Assembly: GCA_030220185.1 (NCBI GenBank)
Contig: JASPKZ010008353.1
Location: forward strand, 409,501 to 473,500
Direction: 5' to 3'
DNA: 64,000 bases
DNA from: Diploptera punctata
Lineage: Eukaryota; Arthropoda; Insecta; Blattodea; Blaberidae
Shown: one piece after another, positions 10,385 to 20,213 of the stretch
Layout of the letters: each line of letters begins with the position of its first letter
Numbering within the stretch: the stretch's first letter is position 1
The notes under the pieces: model-generated
What the model was told of the DNA's origin: nothing
What the model saw: the letters and a program-made list of their open reading frames with translations, nothing else
Database searches by the model: none
Program-made: the position numbers and the translations under genes

Positions 10385-10539
10385 TAATAATAGAAACTGT
10401 CAATATCTTGTATAATTTCACTATAGAGTCTTTTCTGACTTTATTTTTTCAAAGTTATTTTTAGTGTTCCTGTTATATAATTAAACGTATTTAGTGTGTT
10501 ATTTAAAACCGGTCATTGAATACATACATAGATACTAGA

Positions 10540-10700
10540 AGAATTGAATGTATCATTTGCGACGAATGAGTTCAAATAGAGTTCCCAAGGCCATGCTTCG
10601 TTATTGTCCAACAGGGAAGAGATCTCTGGGCCGTCCAAAGAAACGCTGGATACAAAATTCATAAGTGAGATCGTAACAGGCCTATATGAAAACTTGGTTG
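10540..10700 (+). mobile_element. LINE-F 3' fragment
   Basis: The segment gagttcccaaggccatgctt, then tgtccaacagggaagagatc, ggccgtccaaagaaacgctg and gagatcgtaacaggcc, parallels 47790-47905 (cgtccaaaaaaaacgctgga, gaccgtaacaggccac). It encodes the GRPKKRW tail of LINE-F. It is too short and frame-broken to code. Confidence 0.7.
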
Positions 10701-10889
10701 GATGGAGAAGATTTATAAAACTTCCGTTGTGTATGATATTTCGCAACCCAGGAAGTTATATTTTGTCACTTGTTCTATTGGTTTCTTTTCTAATATTGTT
10801 ATTGTCCGAACTGGTTGAGCGCTCTTGAAAGCCATTGTACTTCATATTTTCATATATAAAACAAACATTTTAATACAATAATAACGAGT

Positions 10890-11285
10890 ACAATGAACAT
10901 ACGGTGCAGAAACATGGGAATTAAAATCTAGAACAGTAAATAAATTCTGCAGAAATGGATATTTAGAGGCGTTTACCTGAAATTTCTAGAAGAAGTTATA
11001 TAAAAAGTGTAATCAGACAAAATATGAGTATTCGCAACTTCAATTGTGGATTCAATAAAAAAACTAACAATTAAAACGTTATGATCATGTAAAAAGAATG
11101 ACAGAATATCCAATCACAAGGATAATTATTAGAATGGATCCCACTTGTTGGATTAAGAAGAGGATGGCCAAAAATAACGTGGATTCATAATGTATTGAAC
11201 AGCATAAGGAAAAAAGTATTGGACGATGGAGATTGGAATGACAGAGAGATGTGGAGGAGAATATCAGTAAATTAATTGGGAGTCG
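10890..11285 (+). mobile_element. LINE-I fragment, RT C-terminus
   Basis: In broken frames it reads an RTMEHTVQKHGN-like opening (acatacggtgcagaaacatg), a YDHVKRMTEYPITR block (about 11080-11120), a GWPKITW motif (about 11163-11185) and a DDGDWNDREMWRRI tail (about 11222-11262). This order marks a non-LTR RT ORF end. It is the only copy of this family seen here. Confidence 0.7.
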
Positions 11286-11689
11286 GGAGATTTTGTAAAA
11301 CATTGTGATACCTGCTAAATAAAATACATTTTCATATGTTGTAATACAAAGTAATGGATAATAATCGGTCTAGATTTGTATATCATTTATATAGACCAGA
11401 GTGATTACTAGGTAAAAACACACTAATGGCTTATATATACGTGGTTGCATGTCTGGTTAACCCGTTAACTATGAGATAGGTGGTTATGTGGCTTGTACAG
11501 GTATCTATTTGTATCTAGGTGAACCACATTATAGCGTACAACCCGATTTAGGTATAATAAAAACACCTACAAAAATAATGTCGCAACACAACCATTAACG
11601 TTAATAAGACATATCAATTGCAACACTAAAATGAAACTCTGCCTACCGATATAAAAAAAATATACTGTCACAAAAATTAAACACCTGCA

Positions 11690-11840
11690 ACGAATGGTTA
11701 ACAACACACTTCCGAAGCAGGCTTGGACGTACAAACCATGAGGGAGACGAGATCCTGGCAGACCAAGAAAGCGATGTAGTATTGAGCCCGAATAGGCCAT
11801 GGAGCCTATACCGTGAAGATGACGAAAAATTAAACATGTG
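11690..11840 (+). mobile_element. Short LINE-like remnant
   Basis: The sequence acacttccgaagcaggcttg and the following gggagacgagatcctggcag resemble the GRP..W tail region of LINE ORFs, but the match is short and degraded. Low confidence. Confidence 0.35.
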
Positions 11841-11979
11841 CAAGATTATTTAAAAATAAGTTTGTAACATATTCAGGTTTAAAACAGCTCAATCGGTAAC
11901 ACTGAGCAACAAAAAATAAACTTTTTTTTGTCTCAAAAAGAAAAATATGTGATTTTGATAGAATTTTTTTTTCCTGAAT

Positions 11980-12290
11980 TCAAATATGATATCGAGTTTT
12001 CTCCATCACGCAAGTTTTCCGAGAGATTCCATCATTTAGCCGGGAACCAAGTATTTCAGACTGGTTTTTGGATAACTTTAAATCTCGTATGAAATCGTTA
12101 AGATCTTCTTGAATCAATAAATGAGACTCACATGAAAAATGTTGTTCTAAAGCACCAAAATATGTTTCTTCTTCCTTACTTCCATCAGAATCTGAACTCT
12201 CTTCATCTAATGTCACATGTTTTGGAGGCTTTGGTATGGCCAATTCTTCGCAGTGTGGAACTGGTCTGATTGCAGATTGCACTGTATGTT
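11980..12290 (-). pseudogene. Fragment of a multi-copy arthropod protein of unknown function
   Basis: A 100-aa minus-strand ORF begins MQSAIRPVPHCEELAIPKPP, has an acidic Ser/Asp/Glu stretch, and then LIQEDLNDFIRDLKLSKNQS and EILGSRLNDG. I recall similar 'RP.PH...P.PKPP ... DLNDLVRDL.LSK..AELLGSRL' segments from many invertebrate predicted proteins, which suggests a dispersed, possibly transposon-associated family; this is recollection and was not searched. No exons or transposon ends were seen around it. It lies in an AT-rich setting with a probable frame loss after SRLNDG. It is the only open frame here that may not be a LINE. Confidence 0.45.
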
Positions 12291-12429
12291 TTGATCTTGA
12301 CGTAATCCCTTTAATGTTTGTTAAGCAGAAAATAATTATTTAAATCCATTAATTGAAATAAAAAGCTGTGGGTGATGGAGAAATTCCGAATGCATATCTG
12401 AAAACACGATAAAGAACTGCATTAAGTAC

Positions 12430-13022
12430 AACTATTGGTACTCATGAGACACAAATTACGTTGACCTGTGTAATCAGACCACTTTGTACATACACAACAG
12501 AGACTAGACCAGAAACAAGTGATACTCAAAGACTACTGGAATCGCGTGAAATGAAAGTTCTGAGATCAGTAAAAAACATAACATTAAGTATTCACGCAGA
12601 CTTTCACGGCCGGAGTTGCTATGATGATCTTGATGAAGATTTTCGGGCTGTAGGCCTACAGCCCGAAAATCTTCAACAAGATCATCATAACATTAAGTGA
12701 TTACATTAGAAGTAACATGATCAAAGATAATTTATAAATAGAACAAATTTAAAATTGGATAAACAATAGAAGGAAAGAATGGAAGGAACATATTAATAGA
12801 ATGTCAAACGACAGAATTGTTAAAATAGCTAGGGATAAATTCCCAACTGTGAAACTAATTATTGGACGCCCGAAGAAAAGATGGAAAGATACAATATTGA
12901 GGCAATACATTGAAGAGGAACAGATACCTTGTCTATATTGGATGAAAGAAGAAGAAATACTCAACTTTCAAGTCTTAATGCTAGGCCTAAGAAAATTATT
13001 AATGAATGACAATAGGAAGTAA
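12430..13022 (+). mobile_element. LINE fragment (RT C-terminus) carrying a 96-bp foldback insertion
   Basis: Piece one (12461-12590) encodes TYTTETRPETSDTQRLLESR and EMKVLRSVKNITLS, the usual 'ETR....RLL..EMK.LR' block. After the insertion the frame resumes as SDYIRSNMIK, and further on EWKEHINRMSNDRIVKIARD and IIGRPKKRWKDTI (12780-12895). A stop at about 12734 and other breaks make it nonfunctional. The foldback at 12590-12685 is described separately. Confidence 0.75.
12590..12685. repeat. Palindromic insertion with a 13-bp target-site duplication
   Basis: CATAACATTAAGT occurs at 12577-12589 and again at 12686-12698. Skipping one copy and the segment between restores a continuous LINE reading frame (KNITLS-DYIRS). 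The insert holds most of a near-perfect palindrome, 12620-12689: 35-bp arms, one mismatch, no loop, centred on the TAGGCCTA at 12651-12658. Confidence 0.75.
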
Positions 13023-13299
13023 CATTACGAGGTTCTTATTAATAAATAAGGTGAAACTGGTGCTTTTATCTCATAAATATGATAGAGGTAAAGTGCAACA
13101 GATTTTGCCTTTATTACTACGGAACTTAGATGATCACGTCTTCAGTACAATTTTAATAGGCACTATACGCTAAACCTACCTTTAAAAACATTGAAGATTC
13201 TAAGATCTCAAAATATTGGAGAACAAGACTGCTACGACTTGAGTGTTAGGTGCAGCACATTAGACAGTAACAACTTTTACTCGTGGTATGAAATATATA
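13023..13299. other. No recognised feature
   Basis: AT-rich, no gene seen. Confidence 0.4.
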
Positions 13300-13560
13300 A
13301 GCTACTCTGTAAATTAATTGTTTAACCGTTAAATTAGCAAAACACAAATTTCTTCCGTTAGTTATTTAAATGTGGCGGACCGCAGTGAAAACGGAATCTT
13401 GTATAACTGTCATTAGGTATATTGTATAATTAGACACATATTTAAGTGGTTCCTTTTTGTTGGTTTTTTTCTTATTTATTTAAAATATTGAATTAATTGA
13501 AGCAACTGATGTATCCAAAAAGATACATTACGAATTTATGGGTTAAAAAATATTTGTCAA
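13300..13560 (+). repeat. Unclassified dispersed repeat R1
   Basis: It shares, in inverted orientation, a long similar segment with 51680-51935. Common words include gttatttaaatgtggcgga, ccgcastgaaaa and attaggtatattgt, ending in a gatgtatcc/ggatacat hairpin. There is no coding content. The element class is unknown. Confidence 0.6.
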
Positions 13561-13782
13561 AAATGTTCATTAATCTTGTTTATACGTGCTTTAATATCTA
13601 CGAATTTAGATATCCAGTAGACCCAGTATTTATTTCATGTGACTCTTTGTGCAAAAATCACGAATTAAATTTTTTAAGGATACTATCAGATGATGAAATG
13701 AATCCTGGTAATAAAACTCTAATCCAGCATTTGCGTTGACGTATGAAGAAAATCAGGGAAAAGCGTTAGATTGGTTTATACT

Positions 13783-13855
13783 GAGATTTGAACCCTGGAC
13801 TTCATTTATACGAGTCTCAAACGCTACCACTTGATCCAAGTCACTCGGTTAATGA
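13783..13855 (-). mobile_element. tRNA-like element, degenerate
   Basis: The minus strand has a B-box-like GGGTTCAAATC and a plausible A-box region (TTGGATCAAGTGGTAGCG). This is probably an old SINE head. A functional tRNA is unlikely because the ends do not pair well. Confidence 0.45.
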
Positions 13856-13887
13856 TGAACTTGACTTTGAACATTAATGTCCTTGTT

Positions 13888-13978
13888 CTCTCTCTGTCCC
13901 TCTGTCTCTCTTTCTTTCTCTTTTTCTCTCGCTCTCTCTCTTCTCTCTTTCTCTTTCTTTCTTTCTTTCTTTCTCAAC
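13888..13978. repeat. (CT)n/(CTTT)n-rich low-complexity tract
   Basis: Pyrimidine-rich microsatellite of tctc, ttctttct and related units. Confidence 0.9.
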
Positions 13979-14433
13979 TCACTAATTGCTTCATTTTAAC
14001 CTCACCTTTTGTACGAATATTTACATGCCCATTTTTCCGAGCCTTACCGGGGCACTGCCCCATGGGAAAGGATTTTCAACAATGGTTAACATATAGGCTA
14101 CATATTTCCTGATTAGAAAGAATATATAGTATCAGCTTATGTTGGAGTCATCTCTTAGATAACGCGAAAACTTGAGACAACGCACGACATCATCTGATAA
14201 ATGCATAGGCCTTACTAGACATGACGATTATGATGTGTGATTATGGCATACATATACAGAGGGTTCGGGAATTATTAGGACTTTGAACTTTCCTGATTTT
14301 TTTGTGGCAAAATCTCACCGAAAAAACTTGCCCCAACCGTGGATGTAATTCTGGCCCGCTGAGTTGGAGACATTGACGTTACACCTAGACCACATCGTTG
14401 GACATATTTATACTTAGTATATATTTTTGTTCC

Positions 14434-14750
14434 GCTCCGAAGCCGAGTGGCGTAAGGCATTATGCCTTGCTGCTGAGCTGGGGAATTGGAGCTAATTCTA
14501 GTTCCCATGAGGGTAGAAATTTTCTCATAGAATTGCGATCAGTATGTTACCAGTGCGAGGAATCTGGGTAGCTAGAATTAGTAGCTGCTCCAGTGTGAGA
14601 AAACTAGCTAAAACGGAAGGGGACTCGACATGCTGATCACATGTGACCCGTGTACTGGCTAGATGATAGTCCACCTGTGGTATTGACAAATGGATGTGAG
14701 GCAAGCAGACGTCTGTAAATCAAAGGCCAGTCGTGTCTTGAAGATTTTGT
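14434..14750 (+). mobile_element. SINE S1, diverged copy
   Basis: The head tccgctccgaagccgagtgg is S1-like, but the box B region is degraded (ctaattctagttcccatgag). The body keeps ttttctcatagaattgcgat, agctgctccagtgtgaga, ggactcgacatgctgatc and ctggctagatgat, in the same order as 19873-20213. Confidence 0.7.
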
Positions 14751-14814
14751 ATGTACAGGATGTGGCATAAGTCAGTTAACCATTACACGTGGTTGCAAAG
14801 AAAAAAATAAGATT

Positions 14815-14910
14815 GGTTGAAACTGGGGTACGAATACGAAACCTTAAGAATACAATCTGAAACACTACTACATAAGGTAATTTTAGTCTAACCGCTTGCG
14901 CCACGAGCCA
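14815..14910 (-). mobile_element. tRNA-like SINE head, degenerate
   Basis: The minus strand begins ggtggctcgtggcgcaagcg with an A box (TGGCGCAAGCGGTTAGAC). The B-box region is altered (TTCGTATTCGTACC). It adjoins an (AAT)n tract. Confidence 0.5.
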
Positions 14911-14912
14911 CC

Positions 14913-15005
<93 letters not shown>

Positions 15006-15115
15006 CAATAATATTTTTAATAATATTGTTAATAGTATTAATAATATTGATGATAAAAATAATAATAACAATAATATTATTATATTTAATAATATATTAT
15101 TTATCATTATTATTA
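14911..15115. repeat. (AAT)n microsatellite, perfect then degenerate
   Basis: About 95 bp of perfect aat units, then about 110 bp of degenerate AT-rich trinucleotides. Confidence 0.95.
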
Positions 15116-15400
15116 TAGTATAAAGTAAAGTTGAAAAAAACGTAGGAAAAATAGAAGAAAAATATTTGAAATAGTATGGGAGAAGAAAGAATACCACAAA
15201 AGATCCTTAATTGGAAAGCTAATGGAAGAAGTGGAAGAGGCAGGCCTAGACAATTATGGATGGATGGATGGATGGAGTGAAGAGAAGTATGGAAGCTAGA
15301 GATCCGAGGGAAGAAGATACTTTAGACTGGAACCTCTGGCGACAAATCACTTTGGGTCGAAGTAGAAATACTGTATTGTGGAATATTTCTAAACAAAAAA
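15116..15400 (+). mobile_element. LINE-C fragment, RT C-terminus and 3' end
   Basis: The plus-strand counterpart of 3640-4060 and 6673-7060. It has a WYGHF-like opening, agaataccacaaaagatcct, gaagaggcaggcctagacaa (GRPR region), tggaacctctggcgacaaat, and the end tattgtggaatatttctaa. A (TGGA)n expansion at 15259-15275 lies inside the coding part. Confidence 0.75.
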
Positions 15401-15404
15401 TATT

Positions 15405-15528
15405 AACCTGCAGGTAGAAGAAGACCAGGACGTCCATTCAAAAGACTTTTGGATGGTGTTTCTCTTGAGGCCGAAACAGGTCAACAAATGGCCTAAATTC
15501 GTGAATGTACTATGATGATGACGAAAAA
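15405..15528 (+). mobile_element. Second LINE 3' fragment abutting LINE-C
   Basis: The segment ggtagaagaagaccaggacg encodes RRRPGRPF, followed by KRLLDGVSLEAETGQQMA, and ends in a tatgatgatgacg tail. This is a different LINE end placed directly after LINE-C. Confidence 0.55.
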
Positions 15529-16391
15529 ATATTATATTTTAAAGTACATATACGCTATTGATTGAAACCATAGTATTAAAATATAAAATATAAAATGTAT
15601 TCACACCTTATATTGAAGATAGAATAACTTAATTTTCTCCTTCATAATGGATAATGTTTGCTGAGTAAATATACAGTTCGCTACAGTACAGCAGGCTATA
15701 CAAACTTATATTACGAACTCATATGTGGTTTACCTTTTATCAAGGTTTCAAGTGAGAAATCCACTGCACAAATATTTGGCATAAGAAATGAGAACTCCGT
15801 CACGCCCGCTTGTTAAACAACTTGAGTGCATCGCACCATGGAAAATGCATATAAAAGTATATAGAGTAGCGAGAAAAAAACTCCAACGAAGGAGCAATAA
15901 GGAAGAGAAAGTTTTGACTAGAAGAGAAAATGGAAAATTTTGGGCGAGGATGGGAATGACATGGATATTGGCAGATAGAATGCAAAGGCATTGTATGCAT
16001 GCGAATTCTACATACGACTGCCTTCCCTCTAGTTGTGGAATAGGGGTGATACCACTAGACCGAAGAGGGAGCTATTTCATCCTTGCACAAACATATACAT
16101 ATTGCGCTCAAGGATGATAAATAGCTTTTTGATATGCGAAAGCGTTACGAGAAACGATTCTCTGCAAAATATTCTAAAATTGTCTGGTAAAAAACTACCA
16201 TATCTCAATATTGCTGTTTATATTCTTTTTTTTTTTACCTTTTCTCGTTCCTCTTCCCTTTCTTTGATATTTAAATTCATAATGCTACTTCAATTTTGTT
16301 GTTCTTCGTATATCAGTAAATAGAGTACATACACAGTGGGACAGACATTTACCGATGAACTTCCATAGTTTGTTTAGAAATGTTGTTTCAT
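15529..16391. other. No recognised feature
   Basis: AT-rich. A 109-codon ORF at 15788-16117 is lysine/arginine rich with no domain I recognise and is probably chance. Confidence 0.35.
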
Positions 16392-16402
16392 TGTTTTAAT
16401 AT

Positions 16403-16720
16403 CCATTTATTCATCCATCCATAGTAATTCTGTCCGAGGGTAGGTCTTTCACTGTAATCATAGCATTTTCATGCTATGTTTGCAGCTTTACTAGGGAATT
16501 TAGGTGTGGTAGCTTCCCGTTGCTTTCCACACCGGTGAATGATGATGATGGCCATATGATTTCGGGGACCGTTTGGGCCTTAAAGTTTTCCTGACATCTG
16601 TCTTACAGGTGAGGAAAAACCACGATAAAGCCTCACCCAGACAAACTGTTCCGATCGGGATCGAACCCGGGCCCGCTGCATGACAAGGCAGCACGCTACC
16701 TCGAGGCCACAGCGTTGGAC
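16403..16720 (-). mobile_element. SINE S2 with an 11-bp target-site duplication
   Basis: The minus strand carries the S2 head (gtccaacgctgtggcctcga), A box, B box (GGGTTCGATCCC), body and 3' domain, with a tail of tggatggatgaa. The exact repeat TGTTTTAATAT flanks it at 16392-16402 and 16721-16731, which fixes the boundaries and shows insertion by target-primed reverse transcription. Confidence 0.9.
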
Positions 16721-16762
16721 TGTTTTAATATAAGGAACACATATTATTCAGTCATTTTTTAA

Positions 16763-16827
16763 TGGAGTCCGGATTTTTATGTAATGAAAGGTAAGACTGC
16801 AACATAGTATAATGAGAAGTTAGACTT
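16763..16827 (+). mobile_element. hAT-type MITE, left-end fragment
   Basis: The sequence gatttttatgtaatgaaagg, then aagactgcaacatagtat and aatgagaagttagactt, matches the left ends of the elements at 30465 and 45207. It breaks off into a (TTC)n tract and has no right end. Confidence 0.65.
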
Positions 16828-17165
16828 CTTCTTCTTCTTCTTCGCCATCATCATCCTCCAAGGATTAGACCGTTGGCTCGTTCCTGTTTCATAAAATCTA
16901 CAATTGTTAGAATTGTTCAGATCATCTTCTGTGTGGGCGTCCTACATTTCTCCTTCCGTATGGTTTATAATTCAGCAATATTTTGGAAATCTTCTTTCTG
17001 GCATTCTATCAACATTCTTTCCAAGCATTCCTATAATTTAACTATTCAACCTCGTATATTTCAGAATATTCCTTTCTTATATCGTCATTTGCAAGCGGAG
17101 AGCTTAAAATACTTGGATTATACTATCAGCAGTAACATGAACTGCGGTCAATAAGTAAAGCAGAG
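16828..17165 (-). mobile_element. LINE 3' fragment, decayed
   Basis: The minus strand ends in a gatgatgatggcgaag(aag)n tail at 16828-16860, as many LINE 3' ends here do. Upstream (to about 17160) broken frames resemble the KYLDYTISSN and NRMLERMPER-type ends. The family is not assigned. Confidence 0.5.
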
Positions 17166-17169
17166 GATA

Positions 17170-17695
17170 GCAATGTCAAAATAAAGTTTTAACAAAATAA
17201 GAAGCATTTTTTGCGGACCATTGGCAAAATAATTACGGAAGAGCTAGTGAAGTGCTTTGTGTGGAGTGTAGCATTCTATGTTACAGAGACTTGGACACTT
17301 CGATGGAATCAGGAAAAGCGACTGGAATATTTTGAGATGTGGATACGGAGAAGGATGGAACGTATAAAATGGACAGACAAACTAGAAAATAAAGATGTTC
17401 TAGACAGAGTGGGTGAAGGAAGAACAATGCTGGAACTTACAAAGAAGAGGAAAAGAAATTGGATTGGTCACTGGCTAAGAAGAAACTGACTGCTGACTTA
17501 TGCCCTAGCAGGAATGATGAGCGGAAAGAAGGTTAGAGGCAGAAAAAGACATCAGGTGATAGACAATATTAAAATAAATTGCTTGTATGCGGACAAAAAA
17601 GGAAAGCTGTGTTAAGCAAAGAGTGGAGAATGCTGAGTTAGCAGCGAAAGACCTGCTGTTGGGCAAAACACTATGTATGTATGTATGTATGTATA
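17170..17695 (+). mobile_element. LINE-J fragment: RT C-terminus and 3' tail shared with SINE S2
   Basis: Open part 17211-17489 shows VKCFVWSVAFYVTETWTL, RLEYFEMWIRRRMERIKW, LDRVGEGRTMLELTKKRKRN and WIGHWLRRN: the C-terminal block of a non-LTR RT ORF. After a stop the reading continues with MMSGKKVRGRKRHQVIDNI. The 3' end (17641-17690) is gcagcgaaagacctgctgtt and gggcaaaacactatg, with an (ATGT)n tail. This 3' end aligns to the SINE S2 3' end at about 36 of 44 positions (hand alignment to 8488-8530). It is 5'-truncated and nonfunctional. Confidence 0.85.
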
Positions 17696-17835
17696 TCTTC
17701 ATTTCGTGTTTAATCTAGAAGAGATTTTCTGATATATTTCTTAAAAATCTCATCTCAATTGCTTCCAATCACTGTTCTTGTCTTTTAGTGATCGTCCATT
17801 ATTCTGAGCCAAACATCAATACACGAACTTATGAA

Positions 17836-17935
17836 TGTCTTTTGTTTTGGTTTCACATACAAACTCTTTTGTACTATTATGATAAGTAAGACTTCTGTCT
17901 TTTATCTTTGTTTCACACACAAATAGTACACAGTA
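17836..17935 (+). repeat. Remnant of the hAT-MITE internal ~64-bp repeat
   Basis: Two degraded monomers: atgaatgtcttttgttttgg, tttcacatacaaact, then aagtaagacttctgtctttt and gtttcacacacaaat. The same words fill the array at 45207-46444. Confidence 0.6.
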
Positions 17936-18577
17936 ACGAAGCATGGCCTTTGGAATTCTATGGCACGGCATTCGTTGAAGATTGGCTTTCCAGTTTTTTG
18001 GTAGTTTTGTATATGGTGAAGAATGGGTTCTACATCCAACTCTTCCATAATTCCCTCATTTGTTTTATGGTCCCACTTTGTATAGCCTGCTGTACGGCGC
18101 ATAAATCGCATCTCATTTACTGTTATTCGGCTTTCATCTCTTCTTCGTATTGTCCATGCTTCACTACCATATCTTAATACTGGTCTTGCGAGAACCTTAT
18201 AAAGCCGTAATCTTGTGTTCTGTACTAAAGATGGTTTCATTATACTGTTAATTATCCCCGTTGTTTTTGTGAAATTTGTTATTTTCTTTGATATATCAGC
18301 TTCATCTTGAAATGTTAAATTATAGCCCAAATAATTAAATTCATTTATTCATTCTAAAATTTCATAATCCAAGATAATTTTGCTAGGCATAAGGTATTTC
18401 CCATAAAAGGCCATAACTTTAGTTTTCTTTGTATTGATTTCCATATTGTATCTTTTTGCAATTATATTAAAGTTGTGTATAGAATACTATAAACCTGTAT
18501 CTGTTTGAGCTATTAATAGCACATCATCTGTAAAAAGCAAGCAGTCAATTTTTAGGTTACTATTAATTTGGATATAA

Positions 18578-19342
18578 ATAGGACAAAATAAAGAAGATAT
18601 AGAATATATGATTAGAAAGTTGGTAGATGCATTTTAGGTAGGTTGACTGAAGATAAATTATATTAAAACAGAATACCATTAATCGGAGCAAATTCAGAAA
18701 ACCTACAAATAAATAATATGATAATTAAACGTGTTGAAGAATTTAAATATCTTGGATCTATAATAGATAAATCTGGTACTTGTGAAAAATATATTATTAG
18801 CAGAGTAAATTGTGTAAGGAAGGCGGTTAGATCCCTGAATGGTCTTTTATGAAATAGAAATTTGACGAGAAAAACAAAAAATGAGATTATACAGACAGTA
18901 ATAGAAAGTATATTTACATATGGATCAGAAAGCTGGACAATAAATGACAGGATGCAGAAAATAATCTTGGCGACAGAAATGGATGGATTACGGAGAAGTA
19001 TGAAAATATCCAGGCTACAACATATTCGAAATACACATATCAGACAAGAAATGGATGCACAAGAAACTGTTATCGATAGGATAAGAAAGAGAGCTCTACA
19101 GTGGTATGGACATGTACAACGGATGTCGGAAGACCAGTGGCCTAAACATGTGTTGGATTGGATGGTACCAGGCAGGAGGAGGAGGGGGAGAAATAGAAGA
19201 GTATGGTATGAGGGAATATATGATGCCATGATGAAGAGGGGTATGGAAGATGGACAATGGGAAGATAGACATCTCTGGAAAGCAGGAATCGAAGGCAAAC
19301 TGCTGTAAAGTGGAAACCCTGTATTAAGTATTAAATAAGAAG
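18578..19342 (+). mobile_element. LINE-G insertion with a 17-bp target-site duplication
   Basis: The exact repeat TATTAATTTGGATATAA at 18561-18577 and 19343-19359 brackets a 765-bp, 5'-truncated LINE inside LINE-F. Coding parts: MIIKRVEEFKYLGSIID (about 18718-18768); then 18862-19308 with SIFTYGSESWTIND, LATEMDGLRRSMKISRLQ, ALQWYGHVQRMSEDQWPKH and GRRRRGRNRRVWYEG, ending GIEGKLL. A stop at about 18850 splits the frame. A related tail is carried inside the composite element (25400-26040). Confidence 0.9.
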
Positions 19343-19872
19343 TATTAATTTGGATATAACCGTGTCTCATCTGTCGCCAATATTGGAATATTCTATCCAT
19401 GTATACGATAAAGAGCAAGGGCGAGAGGCCACATCCTTGTCTTATGCCCCTATTAATTTTAGCCCATTCTGTTTGTGTGTTATTGATTCGAACTGAAATC
19501 AAATTTGTTTTATAGATATTGTATAAATTTAAAATATGCTGTTGTGGTAGATTGTTGTCAGCTAAAATTTCCAACAGTTTATTCTTATTGATTTTGTCCA
19601 AGGCTTTTTTGAAGTCCACAAAAGCTAAATGTGTTTCTACATTGAACTCCCTGTGTTTTTCTATTAATAATTTCATGGAGAAATAACCACCACAGTAGGA
19701 TCGACCTTTACGAAAGCCATTCTATTCTTCGCTGAGGAGGCTGTTAACATGTTTATATAATTTGTTTTTAATTATATTGGCGTAAATTTTGTATCCAGTA
19801 TTTAATAAGCTGATGCCTCTATAATTTCAAAGCTTTTCTTGTCTCCTTTTTTAAATATTGGTATTACTGTAG

Positions 19873-20213
19873 TCCCGCGCCATAGCCGAGCGGTTAAGGT
19901 AGGAAGCCTTGGCGCAGAGCTACGGGACTTGCGCTGGTTCGAGTCTCCATGGGGAAGAAATTTTCTCATGGTATTTCGGCCAGTATGGGACCGGTGCCCA
20001 CCCAGCATCGTGAGACAATTGGGTAGCTACAATAAGTAGCGGCTCCAGGGTGAGGAACCAGCTATAACGGCTGGGGGACTCGACATGCTAACCATATGTC
20101 ACCCCTACACTGGCTGTTGATCATCTACCTCTGTGATTGACACATGTGGATGTGAAGGGCCAGCAGCCGGCTGGTAAAAGGGCAACCGCTGAAAAGTGGA
20201 AAGACCCTCAATC
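19873..20213 (+). mobile_element. SINE S1, complete, with a 13-bp target-site duplication
   Basis: GGTATTACTGTAG at 19860-19872 is repeated exactly at 20214-20226. The 341-bp element starts tcccgcgccatagccgagcg (A box TAGCCGAGCGGTTAAGG), has the B box GGTTCGAGTCTC, and runs to aagtggaaagaccctcaatc. It interrupts the LINE-F RT frame between the IFKKGDK block and its upstream part. Confidence 0.92.

Noticed and set aside
10677..10686. aggcctat as another TAGGCC micro-insertion
   Set aside because: The paralogue at 47891 (aacaggccac) shows GGCC is native LINE-F sequence there. The same applies to 15240 (GRPR region of LINE-C).
14883..15197. Long Leu, Tyr or Asn homopolymer ORFs (also at 6490, 30251, 30654, 32283)
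   Set aside because: They translate AAT/ATT/TAG microsatellites and have no other sequence support.
18663..19676. Longest ORF (337 codons, minus strand) as a host or membrane protein gene
   Set aside because: Only its first ~110 codons are LINE-F RT. The rest is antisense through the LINE-G insertion, and the hydrophobic look comes from reverse-strand reading.
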